Positions 48,901-57,417 are shown, counted from the stretch's first letter. The stretch is 64,000 nt of DNA from Desulfovibrio intestinalis (GCF_014202345.1 NZ_JACHGO010000005.1:62001-126000); one strand, 5' to 3'. The notes: a model not told the origin generated them from the letters alone. Made by a program: numbers and translations.

Positions 48901-49302
48901 AAAGTCTGGGTGTAGCTTGAGTTCCAGAGCCGCAGCACGAACTATGAGGTGCAGCAGACTGTCAATGGTACGTATATTCAGGGCGCTCATGTCACGCATG
49001 ATGGCGTCAACCCAGCGTCCAGCTGCTACGGAGTCAAGGGCGATCCCTTGCATTGGGCAGCCCAAGGCCGCGCTTTTCAGTTGCCTGATGACGCGCTCTC
49101 GCATTTCGGTGGCTGCGGCATTAGTGAAGGTTACAGCCAGAATATCGCCCCAGCCGCAGGGACCGCCTGAACCAAGGGCGCAAGCAGGGGAGGCTGCTCT
49201 GCCCGGTGCGCCGCAACTCACAAGGCGCTGCAAAAAACAGCGCGTCAGTTCATAGGTTTTTCCCGACCCGGCAGATGCCTTAACTTGGCGTAAGTGCTGC
49301 AT
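45979..49302 (-). CDS. addA: AddA-type UvrD helicase with C-terminal nuclease
   Basis: 1107 residues. The UvrD superfamily 1 helicase has the Walker A motif A-S-A-G-S-G-K-T at about 9-16 and motif II V-D-E-F-Q-D-T-S-Q near 368. The later motifs M-T-V-H-K-S-K-G-L-E and L-L-Y-V-A-F-T-R-A-R-D are near 745 and 815. The C-terminal nuclease has L-D-Y-K-S-G-Q near 1037. It is the motor and one nuclease of the AddAB break-repair complex. Gene order addA-addB with a 4-nt overlap indicates stoichiometric coupled translation. The pfkA-like gene ends the upstream unit 5 nt before. Confidence 0.92.
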   Translation of the reverse strand: MQHLRQVKASAGSGKTYELTRCFLQRLVSCGAPGRAASPACALGSGGPCGWGDILAVTFTNAAATEMRERVIRQLKSAALGCPMQGIALDSVAAGRWVDAIMRDMSALNIRTIDSLLHLIVRAAALELKLHPDFQPVFATEEALTPYLDLLMEKAWQGDEAMRDLLRQVCRAMVWYGGSKGFLAGEKLLHQLRPLLNSALLGDFGELSSYDELDERLTALNKTAHETAVHLLQLAASRELPWQANALKAVTAWSNGERKTSAYLCKDEAAQVFKKGAKIDNEVEHAYAAFSQAAQAYTTDGLILRQALRLEPSIRMARILAAAFSHNQEQEGTLPGLLVPYMARQVLESDHGVPDTLCRLGSRLSHFLVDEFQDTSQEQWRALRPLVEEALAHGGSLTWVGDVKQSIYGWRDGDPELFDGILDDRGLTAIAATTSRDSLPFNWRSSRQVVEHNNALFSPLEQPETARAVMSALLPNEMPLDLREEIMTSSVNALVSAFAGTRQQCPEHTPDSGFVQIEDISADSAELLNDAVFTRLSDILHEDIAPHRPWADVLVLVRSNNGAALLADHLVRQGIPVITENSLLLSAHPLVIQTVAFLAFLDSPDDNIAFLTLITGNIFHDHADAADLAHTNLDGWCALQKKGFLYQNFRQRWPHVWQTLLAPFFSQSGLMTPYDTVLEWYARLQVEQRFPEATTFLRRFMEVLHSAEEKGLATLSTFLEHWSEKSNEEKVPMPENMDAVRIMTVHKSKGLEAPVVFVPFTGLSLSVSDKPVRDERQGLSMMVRNQKALGRPYYEDLARQARESLNLLYVAFTRARDALYVFRTSAKRQSPVLAGLDILWERTGWQPPYTLGSLASAPEAIEPAGLAAQASVVRAPEKNMAVQSDAAKGTAQAKMEPVIISMPASNLDHTIPEDWRPMQWLPRLKIFRNPLAAFSFRPEDRGNLLHFCLEHLRLTGNPQEDVQAALHFGLRHYPLPVPDDADLRQGVTEALHWLATQPQTTRWLEKGWPEHSIMTEDGQLLRMDLLVRESWGLLVLDYKSGQPEDEHVDQVRKYLTCLNQGNDEEQTPARGLLVYLDQRRFRLVTQDSASELVPHCHDLLPIKEDLS

Positions 49303-49307
49303 GGAAA

Positions 49308-50615
49308 CTAAATAGGCGGCAGCATGCCCTTGAGCATGCCTTGACCTGTTGATTCAAGTACTGCCCGCCAAAGATCCGAGTAAATGTTGAGCTTACGGCG
49401 TTTGCGCGTGACCAATTCCAGAGGCAGGTGCACATAGCGGTCTTGGATTTTGCCCACCACCATGTCTGTGCGGCCAGCCATAGCGGCATGCACGGCGTAT
49501 TGCCCCAAAAAGCCGCAATAGACCTTATCGTTGGCATTGGCCGGAATGGAACGGATAATATAGCTCGGATCTATGTACTTTATGGAGTGGGCCATGCCGC
49601 GTGCATCAAGGTAGGTGTTAACAGATTGGCGCAGCAGTTCGGATATGTCTCCCAGCACAGGATTGCCCGAGGCATCCGTGCCGCTCTGTTCTGCCAGCAG
49701 ATGCTGGCCAGCGCCTTCGGCTGCCACAATAACGGCGTGTCCGCGTGCTTTCAGGCGTTCTTCAAGTGCGGGCAGCAGTCCTCCTTCACCGTCAAGGGTA
49801 AACGGCGCTTCGGGAATGAGCACAAAATTCACTTCTTTCAACGCCAGGGCGGCGCGCGCGGCAATAAATCCCGATTCGCGTCCCATAAGTTTTACGATGC
49901 CAATGCCGTTGGGTACGCCACAGGCCTCGGTATGAGCGCATTCAATGGCTTCAGTGGCCTTGAAGACAGCGGTTTCAAAACCAAAGGACTGGGGAATGAA
50001 GTTAATGTCATTATCAATGGTTTTGGGAATGCCGAGAACGGAAATTTTTAGGTTACGAGCCTGTACTTCATTGCTGATGGCCCGTGCGGCCTTCATTGTG
50101 CCGTCACCGCCAATGACAAAGAGTGCATTGACGTTGCTGCGTTCCAGCGTATCCACAATTTCTTCGGCAGACTGCGGTCCCCGTGAAGAACCAAGCATGG
50201 TGCCGCCAAAGCGGTGAATGTCTGCCACGCCCTTGGGAGTCAACTCTTGAAGTGTGTGCCCGTATTTGGGAATAAAACCTTCAAGGCCGTATGGAATACC
50301 CAAGATGGAAGGCACATTATAGGCATGAAAGGCTTCCATAACAATGGCACGGATAACGTCATTGATGCCCGGGCAGAGTCCGCCGCAGGTGACAATGGCG
50401 CATTTGGCCCGAGTAGTGTCAAAGTACAGCTTGCGGCGCGGCCCTGCGGCCTCAAAACATACACTGAACGGCTGACCCGCATCTTCAGTCAACTCTTCAT
50501 CCACGAATATTTGTATGGATTTGTCATCGGCCCATGTGCGGTAGGGCAGATTTGAGTCCAACTTGCAGGGGCCAAGGGTGCGGATGTCCGTTTGCATTGT
50601 GCATTCGTTATTCAT
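49308..50615 (-). CDS. pfkA: 6-phosphofructokinase (group with G-K signature)
   Basis: 435 residues, longer than the 320 of E. coli PfkA because of an N-terminal extension of about 70 residues. C-G-G-L-C-P-G-I-N-D begins the nucleotide site. The donor-deciding loop is G-G-D-G-T (about 169), with Gly where PPi-dependent enzymes have Asp, so ATP is the expected donor. The second position is P-K-T-I-D-N-D (Lys, against Gly in classical ATP enzymes), the pattern of the long ATP-PFK clade found in plants, trypanosomes and several bacteria. It phosphorylates fructose 6-phosphate in glycolysis. Confidence 0.88.
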   Translation of the reverse strand: MNNECTMQTDIRTLGPCKLDSNLPYRTWADDKSIQIFVDEELTEDAGQPFSVCFEAAGPRRKLYFDTTRAKCAIVTCGGLCPGINDVIRAIVMEAFHAYNVPSILGIPYGLEGFIPKYGHTLQELTPKGVADIHRFGGTMLGSSRGPQSAEEIVDTLERSNVNALFVIGGDGTMKAARAISNEVQARNLKISVLGIPKTIDNDINFIPQSFGFETAVFKATEAIECAHTEACGVPNGIGIVKLMGRESGFIAARAALALKEVNFVLIPEAPFTLDGEGGLLPALEERLKARGHAVIVAAEGAGQHLLAEQSGTDASGNPVLGDISELLRQSVNTYLDARGMAHSIKYIDPSYIIRSIPANANDKVYCGFLGQYAVHAAMAGRTDMVVGKIQDRYVHLPLELVTRKRRKLNIYSDLWRAVLESTGQGMLKGMLPPI

Positions 50616-50632
50616 GAGGCCCTCGCGTTCTG

Positions 50633-51190
50633 TTATTTGCTCAATCCAAGTTCTTCGGCATAGGCGCGCATGGCTTCAATGGACAAAGCCAGAAATTCGT
50701 CAAGCTCCAACCCTGCCTCGGCACACTGGCGTATATTTTCACGGCTGACACTGGCTGCAAAGGCCTTGTCTTTCATCTTTTTTTTGATGCTCTTCACTTC
50801 CATACCATCAATGCCAGTAGGCCGCATGAGAGCCGCAGCACTGATAAGGCCTGTAACGCTTTCACCACAGCGCAAGGCGTAATCAAAGCGGCTTTCGGGC
50901 TGGGCACCGTTCATCTCGGCAGCATGAGCACGAATGGCGGCAAGAGCGGCTTCAGGCAACTTGCCAGACAGTTGCTCTGCACTGTCCAGTCCGTGCCTCT
51001 GCGGATTTTCTGACGTGGTAGGGTAGTCGAGATCGTGGAGCAAACCCGTAAGGGCCCATACGTTTTCGTCTTCGTTCAGACGATGCGCCAAATCGCGCAT
51101 AATGGCTTCGGTAGCCAGTGCATGCTGCATGAGCGAGGGCGGAGTTTCGTGGTCAGCCAAAAGTTTTAAAGCTTCGTCTCTTTGTATCAT
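50633..51190 (-). CDS. HD-domain hydrolase-like protein
   Basis: 185 residues. The HD core has H23 in L-M-Q-H-A-L-A-T-E-A, the doublet in L-L-H-D-L-D-Y (about 50) and I-R-A-H-A-A-E near 85, the layout of small metal-dependent phosphohydrolases. The substrate is unknown. The C-terminal half is helical, with K-S-I-K-K-K-M-K-D-K. It lies 17 nt upstream of pfkA on the same strand, so it may be the first gene of the unit HD-pfkA-addA-addB. Confidence 0.8.
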   Translation of the reverse strand: MIQRDEALKLLADHETPPSLMQHALATEAIMRDLAHRLNEDENVWALTGLLHDLDYPTTSENPQRHGLDSAEQLSGKLPEAALAAIRAHAAEMNGAQPESRFDYALRCGESVTGLISAAALMRPTGIDGMEVKSIKKKMKDKAFAASVSRENIRQCAEAGLELDEFLALSIEAMRAYAEELGLSK

Positions 51191-51531
51191 GGTATTGGCT
51201 CCTATATCTTCATCAAAGTAAATCAGAGCACGGGTGAAGGCAAGTCAGGTTGGGGCTACCCCATGATTGGGTGCGCTGCGCGAATCGTTTTATTCCTTCT
51301 GCCCTTGTGCTTCTGCCCCTTTGGGGCATAAGTTTGTTAAGGCCGTGACAAGCTGCATTAAGATGTTTGCACGACAATGAGCCGTTATTTTATTGTTGCT
51401 TTATGGCAAATCTCAGGCTTCAAGCGCCCACAATCGGCCTTATTCGGGCTTGAGCTGTTGACAGCAGGCTTTTTATGGCCGAAAAGAATTTTTTCAGAAA
51501 TCGTCTCACAAGGTTTTGCACTGTGACCTCT
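51191..51531. other. divergent spacer without a gene
   Basis: About 340 nt between the HD protein and the PSP1 gene. It contains a TGCCCC-TTT-GGGGCA hairpin (51317-51331) and a TTGACA at 51458 without a matching -10 at the expected distance. An open frame on the minus strand here is not protein-like. It should hold both promoters. Confidence 0.45.
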
Positions 51532-52641
51532 ATGCCCATATATGGCCTGCGTTTTCGCGCGCTTGGCCAGACAAGCTATTATAGTGGCCCTCCTGGTCTT
51601 GAACCTGGGCAGCATGTGCTTATCGAAGCTGAACAGGGGCATGCCCTGGCTCTTATTGTTTCTGGCCCGGCCCATAATCTGCCGGGGCAGGAGAGTGAAC
51701 CGCTGCCTTCAATCCTGCGGCTGGCAAGCCCCGACGACGTTACGCGCGGCGAGGCTAACGAGCAGTTGAGCAAAGAAGCTCAGGTGTTTTGCCGGCAGTG
51801 CATCCGCCAGCGTGATCTGGACATGAAGCTTGTGGATGTGGAAGTTTTTTTTGACCGCAGCAAACTCATTTTTTACTTCACAGCGCCCTCGCGCATAGAT
51901 TTTCGCGATCTTGTCAAAGATCTGGTGCGTGAATACCGCGCCCGCATTGAGCTGCGCCAGATTGGTGTGCGTCACGAAACGCAGATGGTCGGCGCTGTGG
52001 GCAACTGCGGCATGGTTTGCTGCTGCCGTAGGTACCTGCGCAAATTTGCGCCTGTGACCATTCGTATGGCCAAGGAGCAAAACCTTTTCCTGAACCCGGC
52101 CAAAATTTCCGGCATCTGCGGTCGCCTGCTGTGCTGCCTTTCGTATGAGCAGGACAACTACGACCATTTCCATAAGAATTGTCCTCGGCTTGGCAAAAAA
52201 TACCAGACCGACAGAGGCCCAATGAAGGTGCTGCGGGCCAATATGTTCCGCAACTCGCTGGCTGTGCTCACCGAAACAAATGAAGAAGTTGAACTGACAC
52301 TCGAAGAGTGGCAGGCACTTTCGCCACATCGGCCAGAATCCGTGCAGTGCGTTCAAAACCAGCCGCGGCAAGCGCCCAAGCCGCAGATTGGCGACGGCTT
52401 GCTGGTGGTTTCTGCCGCGCCTGACACCCTTGATCATCTTGATACGATGGATGAACTTTTTTCGCCGGATGCCCCCGCGAATGCTGATAATAGTCGGCAA
52501 GAAGGCAACGGTCGTGCCCATAGCCACAACGCTGACCACGGCGACAGTGGTGAAGCGCACGGCCCCGACGGGCAGGGCGAATCAGGCAAGCCCCGGCGCA
52601 AAAGGCGTCGGAAACCGCATAGTAAACCAGAGAATCAATAG
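51532..52641 (+). CDS. PSP1-domain (RicT/YaaT-like) protein
   Basis: 369 residues from the ATG at 51532; an upstream ATG at 51475 is possible, and neither has a strong ribosome site. The PSP1 domain contains the conserved cysteine set G-N-C-G-M-V-C-C-C-R-R and G-I-C-G-R-L-L-C-C-L (about 160-205). In Bacillus the related RicT (YaaT) binds [4Fe-4S] through such cysteines and works with RicA/RicF to direct RNase Y. The last ~90 residues are acidic, then basic, and disordered. It is 25 nt upstream of metG and probably in the same operon. The role here is inferred. Confidence 0.82.
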   Translation: MPIYGLRFRALGQTSYYSGPPGLEPGQHVLIEAEQGHALALIVSGPAHNLPGQESEPLPSILRLASPDDVTRGEANEQLSKEAQVFCRQCIRQRDLDMKLVDVEVFFDRSKLIFYFTAPSRIDFRDLVKDLVREYRARIELRQIGVRHETQMVGAVGNCGMVCCCRRYLRKFAPVTIRMAKEQNLFLNPAKISGICGRLLCCLSYEQDNYDHFHKNCPRLGKKYQTDRGPMKVLRANMFRNSLAVLTETNEEVELTLEEWQALSPHRPESVQCVQNQPRQAPKPQIGDGLLVVSAAPDTLDHLDTMDELFSPDAPANADNSRQEGNGRAHSHNADHGDSGEAHGPDGQGESGKPRRKRRRKPHSKPENQ

Positions 52642-52666
52642 CCAAATCAAGATTACGGAGCCTTGA

Positions 52667-54670
52667 GTGAACACCTTTTTCATCACAACGCCTATTTACT
52701 ACGTCAATGCCAAGCCGCATCTTGGACATGCCTATACCACTGTTGTAGCTGATGCTATGGCCCGTTTTCACAAGCTGATGGGTCAGGACACGCTCTTTCT
52801 CACAGGTACGGACGAACACGGCGACAAGATCGTGCAGGCTGCCGAAAAAGAAGGTAAATCGCCCAAGGAATTTGTGGATGACATCAGCGCCCGGTTTCAG
52901 TCGCTGTGGCCCAAGCTGGATGTTGCCAATGACCGTTTCGTGCGCACTACCGATGAGGCGCACAAAGCTTCGGTGCAGGCTTTTTTACAGAAAGTTTATG
53001 ATGCCGGAGACATCTACTTTGGCGAGTTCGGCGGCCACTACTGCTACGGTTGTGAACGGTTCTACACTGAAAAAGAGCTGGAAAACGGCCTTTGTCCCCA
53101 GCATATGGTCAAGCCGGAATTCATCAGCGAAAAGAACTATTTCTTCCGCATGTCCAAGTATCTGCCGTGGCTCAAGGAGCATATCGAGCAGAACCCGTCA
53201 TTCATCAGGCCGGAACGCTACCGCTCGGAAGTTCTGGCCATGCTGGAATCCGGTGCTCTGGACGACCTGTGCATATCCCGTCCCAAATCGCGCCTGACCT
53301 GGGGCATTGAGCTGCCTTTTGACAAAGACTATGTGTGCTATGTCTGGTTTGACGCCCTCATCAACTATATTAGCGCGCTCAACTGGCCTGATGGCAAAGA
53401 CTTTGAACACTTCTGGCCGGGCGAGCATCTGGTAGCCAAGGATATTCTCAAGCCCCACGCCGTGTTCTGGCCCACCATGCTCAAGGCTGCGGGCCTGCCC
53501 CAGTACAAGCATCTCAATGTTCACGGCTACTGGCTTGTGCGCGACACCAAGATGTCAAAATCGCTGGGTAACGTTGTTGAACCTGAAGCCACAAGCCAGC
53601 GCTACGGGGCGGATGCTTTCCGTTACTTCCTGCTGCGTGAAATGCATTTCGGTTCTGACGCCAGCTTTAGTGACGACTCGATGGTTGGCCGCATCAATGC
53701 CGACCTTGCCAATGACCTTGGCAACCTGTTCAGCCGCGTACTTTCAATGACTGCCAAATATTTCGGCAGCCGTATTCCGGCTCCCAAAAGCTTTAATGAA
53801 GCGGATGAGGCCATCATTGAGTTGACCTCAACGGCCATGCGTAACTTCAGCCAGCTTTTCGGCAACGTGCAGTTTGCGCAGGGGCTTGAATCCTTGTGGG
53901 AACTGGTGCGCGCCCTGAACAAGTATGTGGACAGCCAGGCCCCCTGGTCCTTGCACAAGCAGGGCGATATGGAACGGCTTGCTACCGTTATGTATGTGCT
54001 TTTATCTGCCATGCGCAAAACGGCCCTGTGCCTGTGGCCTGTCATGCCCGTAGCCTGCAGCAAGATGCTGGAACAGCTTGGGCAGTCTGTTGAAGCCAAC
54101 ATGCCTCCTGTAAAGGCTCTGGAAGCTGAAATGGACCATTTTGACGGACTCGTGCCTGGCACGATGGTAGCTGAAGCCTCAAACCTGTTCCCGCGCATTG
54201 AAGTAAAAAAAGATTCGGATGAAGCGGAAAAAGCCAAGGCCGCCAAGGCAGAAAAGAAAGCTGCCAAGCAGCAGGCTGCGGCAAAAAGTCCGGCTCAGAC
54301 TGCCCCCGCGGGCGCAGAGCCTGCAGACACCGCGGCGGGCAAGCCGAACATAGACTTTGATCACTTCAAGGCGGTAGATATGCGCGTAGGCACTGTGCTG
54401 ATTGCTGAAAAGCATCCCAATGCCGACCGCATTTTGCGTCTGGAAATTGATTTTGGCGAAGGGCAGCCCCGCCAGATTCTTTCTGGCCTGGCCGAACATT
54501 ATACCCCGGAGGCTATGGTGGGTAAACGCGTTTGCGCCGTGCTCAACCTTGAGCCACGCAAAATTCGCGGTCTCATGTCGCACGGTATGGTGCTCACAGC
54601 TGGAAACGATTCGGCTCTGACCCTGCTTGGCCTGGACGCAGAAGTGCCGAACGGCAGCGAAATAGCCTAG
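52667..54670 (+). CDS. metG: methionyl-tRNA synthetase with C-terminal Trbp111-like domain
   Basis: 667 residues from a GTG start at 52667, with CGGAG 6 nt upstream. The class I signature is P-H-L-G-H (17-21) and the second is K-M-S-K-S (about 296). A zinc knuckle C-Y-G-C...C-P-Q-H lies near 127-147. An anticodon-binding helical domain follows, then a Lys/Ala-rich linker (about 520-560) and an OB-fold tRNA-binding domain (F-K-A-V-D-M-R-V-G-T-V) that dimerises the enzyme. It charges tRNA-Met; a CAT tRNA is at 56.1 kb. A terminator follows at 54680. Confidence 0.97.
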   Translation: MNTFFITTPIYYVNAKPHLGHAYTTVVADAMARFHKLMGQDTLFLTGTDEHGDKIVQAAEKEGKSPKEFVDDISARFQSLWPKLDVANDRFVRTTDEAHKASVQAFLQKVYDAGDIYFGEFGGHYCYGCERFYTEKELENGLCPQHMVKPEFISEKNYFFRMSKYLPWLKEHIEQNPSFIRPERYRSEVLAMLESGALDDLCISRPKSRLTWGIELPFDKDYVCYVWFDALINYISALNWPDGKDFEHFWPGEHLVAKDILKPHAVFWPTMLKAAGLPQYKHLNVHGYWLVRDTKMSKSLGNVVEPEATSQRYGADAFRYFLLREMHFGSDASFSDDSMVGRINADLANDLGNLFSRVLSMTAKYFGSRIPAPKSFNEADEAIIELTSTAMRNFSQLFGNVQFAQGLESLWELVRALNKYVDSQAPWSLHKQGDMERLATVMYVLLSAMRKTALCLWPVMPVACSKMLEQLGQSVEANMPPVKALEAEMDHFDGLVPGTMVAEASNLFPRIEVKKDSDEAEKAKAAKAEKKAAKQQAAAKSPAQTAPAGAEPADTAAGKPNIDFDHFKAVDMRVGTVLIAEKHPNADRILRLEIDFGEGQPRQILSGLAEHYTPEAMVGKRVCAVLNLEPRKIRGLMSHGMVLTAGNDSALTLLGLDAEVPNGSEIA

Positions 54671-54679
54671 TAAATTGAC

Positions 54680-54718
54680 ACGGCGGCGGGTTGGTTAGTC
54701 CGCCTTGCCGCCGTTTTT
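54680..54718 (+). terminator. terminator after metG
   Basis: ACGGCGGC (54680-54687) pairs with GCCGCCGT (54707-54714), followed by T. It overlaps the last codons of the small minus-strand gene that ends at 54695. Confidence 0.85.
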
Positions 54719-54886
54719 CTGGAACAGACGCTCCAGAGACATAGCATCCAGTGGTGTGAGATTGAAGCGCATGCCTGTTTCATCCAGCAGGGTAGCCAGG
54801 CTTTTACCGGAATTTCGGTTCAGCTCTTCTGTCAGATAGGCAGCAGCTTTGCGCACCAGCTCACTTTGCGGCATGATGGTATTCAT
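54695..54886 (-). CDS. small protein of unknown function, convergent with metG
   Basis: 63 residues from the ATG at 54886, with AAAGGA 8 nt upstream. It reads as a real protein: two amphipathic helices around E-L-V-R-K-A-A-A-Y-L-T-E-E-L and L-D-A-M-S-L-E-R-L-F. No signal, membrane segment or known motif was recognised. Its 3' end is formed by the metG terminator sequence read on the other strand, so the two genes share DNA. The extra 21 residues possible upstream to 54949 are less convincing. Confidence 0.6.
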   Translation of the reverse strand: MNTIMPQSELVRKAAAYLTEELNRNSGKSLATLLDETGMRFNLTPLDAMSLERLFQKNGGKAD

Positions 54887-55032
54887 TGGATACGTCCTTT
54901 TTTTCACCAATAGCTGTTTGACCGTTTTTTGGCAATAACGGAACATCAATACGCGAATATACCGCGCCAGTTTCGGGCATCACGCTCAAGACAGAGCCTC
55001 GCCTTATGGCGCGCACATAGAGGCCATTTTAT

Positions 55033-55830
55033 ATGGATAACTTGCTCACTGCCCTGATTCTGAGCATTGTTGAGGGACTGACAGAATTTTTGCCGGTATC
55101 TTCATCCGGGCACCTTATTCTTGTTGGCGACCTGCTCGGCTTTGTAGGTGAAAAGGCAGCCACGTTTGACGTTGTTATTCAGCTTGGGGCCATTCTTGCC
55201 GTTGTGGTGCTTTACTGGAAGCGTTTTTGGGGCCTTGTGCGGCCTCAGCCTTATGTGCGCTTTGCTGGCATGCGCGGCATTACGCTGCTTATTCTTACGT
55301 CGCTGCCAGCCTGCGTACTTGGCTTGCTGCTGCACTCCTACATCAAGGAATACCTGTTCCGCCCGTCCACCGTGCTTATTGCCCTGGTCGTGGGTGCCCT
55401 GTGCATGATTTTTGTTGAAAAGCGCAAGTTCAAGACCACCTGCATCAGCCTTGACGACATGACGCCCAAACTGGCGTTGGGTATAGGCTGCTTCCAGTGC
55501 CTTGCCCTCTGGCCCGGATTTTCGCGCTCTGCGGCGACCATTATGGGCGGTATGCTTTTGGGAGCCAAAAGACCTTTGGCGGCGGAGTATTCCTTTATCG
55601 CGGCTGTGCCCATTATGGTGGCGGCCACAGGCTACGACCTGCTGAAAAATCTGAGCATGTTCACCTCCGCCGACATTCCTTTCTTTCTGGTGGGCATGAT
55701 TGGTTCTTTTGTGTCGGCTTTGCTGGCTGTTAAGATTTTTGTGGCTCTGGTGGGGCGTATGACTCTGGTTCCCTTTGCCATTTATCGGCTGCTGATCGCG
55801 CCCTTTGTGTATTATTTTATGGTGAACTGA
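55033..55830 (+). CDS. uppP: undecaprenyl-diphosphatase (BacA type)
   Basis: 265 residues with about eight membrane segments. The conserved motifs E-G-L-T-E-F-L-P-V-S-S-S-G-H (about 14-27) and G-F-S-R-S-A-A-T-I-M-G-G (about 162-173) form the active site of UppP. It removes the terminal phosphate of undecaprenyl diphosphate for recycling of the carrier in peptidoglycan and glycan export, and gives some bacitracin tolerance. It uses the product chain begun by dxs, ispG and ispA in this window. Single gene. Confidence 0.95.
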   Translation: MDNLLTALILSIVEGLTEFLPVSSSGHLILVGDLLGFVGEKAATFDVVIQLGAILAVVVLYWKRFWGLVRPQPYVRFAGMRGITLLILTSLPACVLGLLLHSYIKEYLFRPSTVLIALVVGALCMIFVEKRKFKTTCISLDDMTPKLALGIGCFQCLALWPGFSRSAATIMGGMLLGAKRPLAAEYSFIAAVPIMVAATGYDLLKNLSMFTSADIPFFLVGMIGSFVSALLAVKIFVALVGRMTLVPFAIYRLLIAPFVYYFMVN

Positions 55831-56053
55831 GCCTCGCAGCAGGAGGCCATCATTGCGATGGAATACCCTGGCGGGTACGAGTTTAAGCGCCCGCATGTCG
55901 CTCATAATAGTTTAAATTTATTAGCACTATTTAGAATATGAGCGGCGCGCGCCTTAGATTTTTTGGATGCATCTTCTCAACGATAATCTGCTCTGGCTGT
56001 CGCCTTGCGCAGCATGAAAATTGATAGGGTGCAGGGTGTTGGAAAAATTTTAC

Positions 56054-56080
56054 TTGCCAAGCTTGTGCAAATCTTATATT
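56054..56080 (+). promoter_or_regulatory. possible promoter of tRNA-Met
   Basis: TTGCCA (56054-56059) and TATATT (56075-56080) with a 15-nt spacer, some 30 nt before the tRNA. Short spacing keeps this tentative. Confidence 0.35.
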
Positions 56081-56111
56081 TAGATCGTCGCGCTGCCTGA
56101 GGGCAGTACAC

Positions 56112-56188
56112 GGCAAGGTAGCTCAGTTGGTTAGAGCATGCGGTTCATACCCGCAGTGTCGGGGGTTCAAATCCCTCCCTTGCTACCA
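56112..56188 (+). tRNA. tRNA-Met (CAT)
   Basis: A 77-nt cloverleaf with a 7-bp acceptor stem (GGCAAGG/CCTTGCT, one G-T), D arm GCTC/GAGC, anticodon stem TGCGG/CCGCA around TTCATAC, T arm GGGGG-TTCAAAT-CCCTC with pairing that is not perfect, and encoded CCA. The anticodon is CAT. The paired first position and the lack of three G-C pairs in the anticodon stem exclude the initiator. Elongator tRNA-Met is most likely; a lysidine-modified tRNA-Ile2 cannot be fully excluded by eye. Confidence 0.93.
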
Positions 56189-56226
56189 AGTAGTATAGGC
56201 GCTTGAAAATGAGTGCCAAAAATAAA

Positions 56227-56287
56227 AGGCGCTTATGCATCGATGTGTACTGAAAAGTGCGCAGAAGGCATAAGCGCCTCGTTTTTT
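56227..56287 (+). terminator. terminator after tRNA-Met
   Basis: A perfect 12-bp stem (56227-56238 with 56268-56279) with a 29-nt loop, followed by CG and six T. Confidence 0.75.
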
Positions 56288-56424
56288 ATTCCTGCTCGGC
56301 AGTTCAGTTATCCAACGATGCTATTTCCCCATGGGTAAGACTGGCCGCTCAATTGCGGCTCCTGCCACAGGATCAGGATTCTTAGCCGTACGGTTTGACT
56401 CATAAGGCCACAGAGGAGAATTTA

Positions 56425-57417
56425 ATGGATAGTTCCGTTTCAAGGCGCACCTTCATTAAAGCGGGCGCGGTCACGCTCTGGACAGTGGCCATGACAGGCA
56501 CAGGAATTTTTGCCAATGCGCAGGAAGGCTCTACCGTATATTTTACCAAGGATATCAGCTCAAGCGGGCTGACAAAAATTTATGAGCATCTTATGCAGGG
56601 CCGCGCATTGCCGGGCAAGGTAGCGGTGAAGCTGCATTCCGGCGAGCCGGGGGGGCACAATTATCCTGCGCCTGCGTTGATTAAAGACCTTGTGCAGTCT
56701 GTGGATGGAACGATTGTAGAGTGCAATACCGCCTATTCTGGCAAGCGCTTTAACACTGCCGACCACCTTGTGGCCCTAAAGGATCACGGCTTTATGGATA
56801 TTGCCCCGGTAGACGTTATGGACGAAAATGGCTCCATCAGTCTGCCGTTTTCACGAGGCAAAAATATTACGGAAAATTTCGTTGGCGCAAACTTTGCTAA
56901 GTATGATTCCTTTCTGATTTTGTCGCACTTCAAGGGGCATGCGATGGGCGGCTTTGGCGGCGCTATTAAAAATGTGTCCATCGGCATTGCTTCCGGCGAA
57001 GGAAAAATGTGGATCCACACTGCTGGAGGCAGCCGAACGCTTGGTAACTTCAGCCGCTGTTACAAGACGAAGAAAGAGCTATTTTTGGAGTCAATGGCAG
57101 AAGCGGCGGGTTCAGTGATTGAAAAGCTGGGCACAGACAGAATCGTGTATGTCAGTCTGATGAACAATCTGTCTATTGATTGCGATTGCGACAGCCACCC
57201 GCCCCCCCCAGAATTGGACGATATTGGCATTCTGGCGTCCTTTGACCCTGTGGCCTTGGACCGGGCCTGCGTTGACCTCATTTACGCCGCAGACAGCGAA
57301 AAGAGCGCCTCATTGCGCAAACGTATTGAATCCCGCAATGGGGTGCATGCGCTCGATCATGCCGAATCGCTTGGGATTGGCCGTCAGCAATATACGCTTG
57401 TGGGCATTGACGCCTAG
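56425..57417 (+). CDS. Tat-exported DUF362 family protein
   Basis: 330 residues from the ATG at 56425, 6 nt after GAGGAG. The twin-arginine signal is V-S-R-R-T-F-I-K near 5-12, with a hydrophobic stretch and a probable cleavage after A-N-A, so a folded, perhaps cofactor-bearing protein is exported. The mature part has the DUF362 motifs K-L-H-S-G-E-P-G-G, S-H-F-K-G-H-A-M-G-G-F-G-G and a C-D-C-D motif near 262 followed by five prolines encoded across eight C. DUF362 proteins are often linked to iron-sulfur or redox proteins; the function is unknown. First gene after tRNA-Met. Confidence 0.85.
   Translation: MDSSVSRRTFIKAGAVTLWTVAMTGTGIFANAQEGSTVYFTKDISSSGLTKIYEHLMQGRALPGKVAVKLHSGEPGGHNYPAPALIKDLVQSVDGTIVECNTAYSGKRFNTADHLVALKDHGFMDIAPVDVMDENGSISLPFSRGKNITENFVGANFAKYDSFLILSHFKGHAMGGFGGAIKNVSIGIASGEGKMWIHTAGGSRTLGNFSRCYKTKKELFLESMAEAAGSVIEKLGTDRIVYVSLMNNLSIDCDCDSHPPPPELDDIGILASFDPVALDRACVDLIYAADSEKSASLRKRIESRNGVHALDHAESLGIGRQQYTLVGIDA

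Noticed and set aside
51458-51463. TTGACA promoter before the PSP1 gene
   Set aside because: No acceptable -10 box at 16-18 nt; the match to the -35 box alone is not enough.
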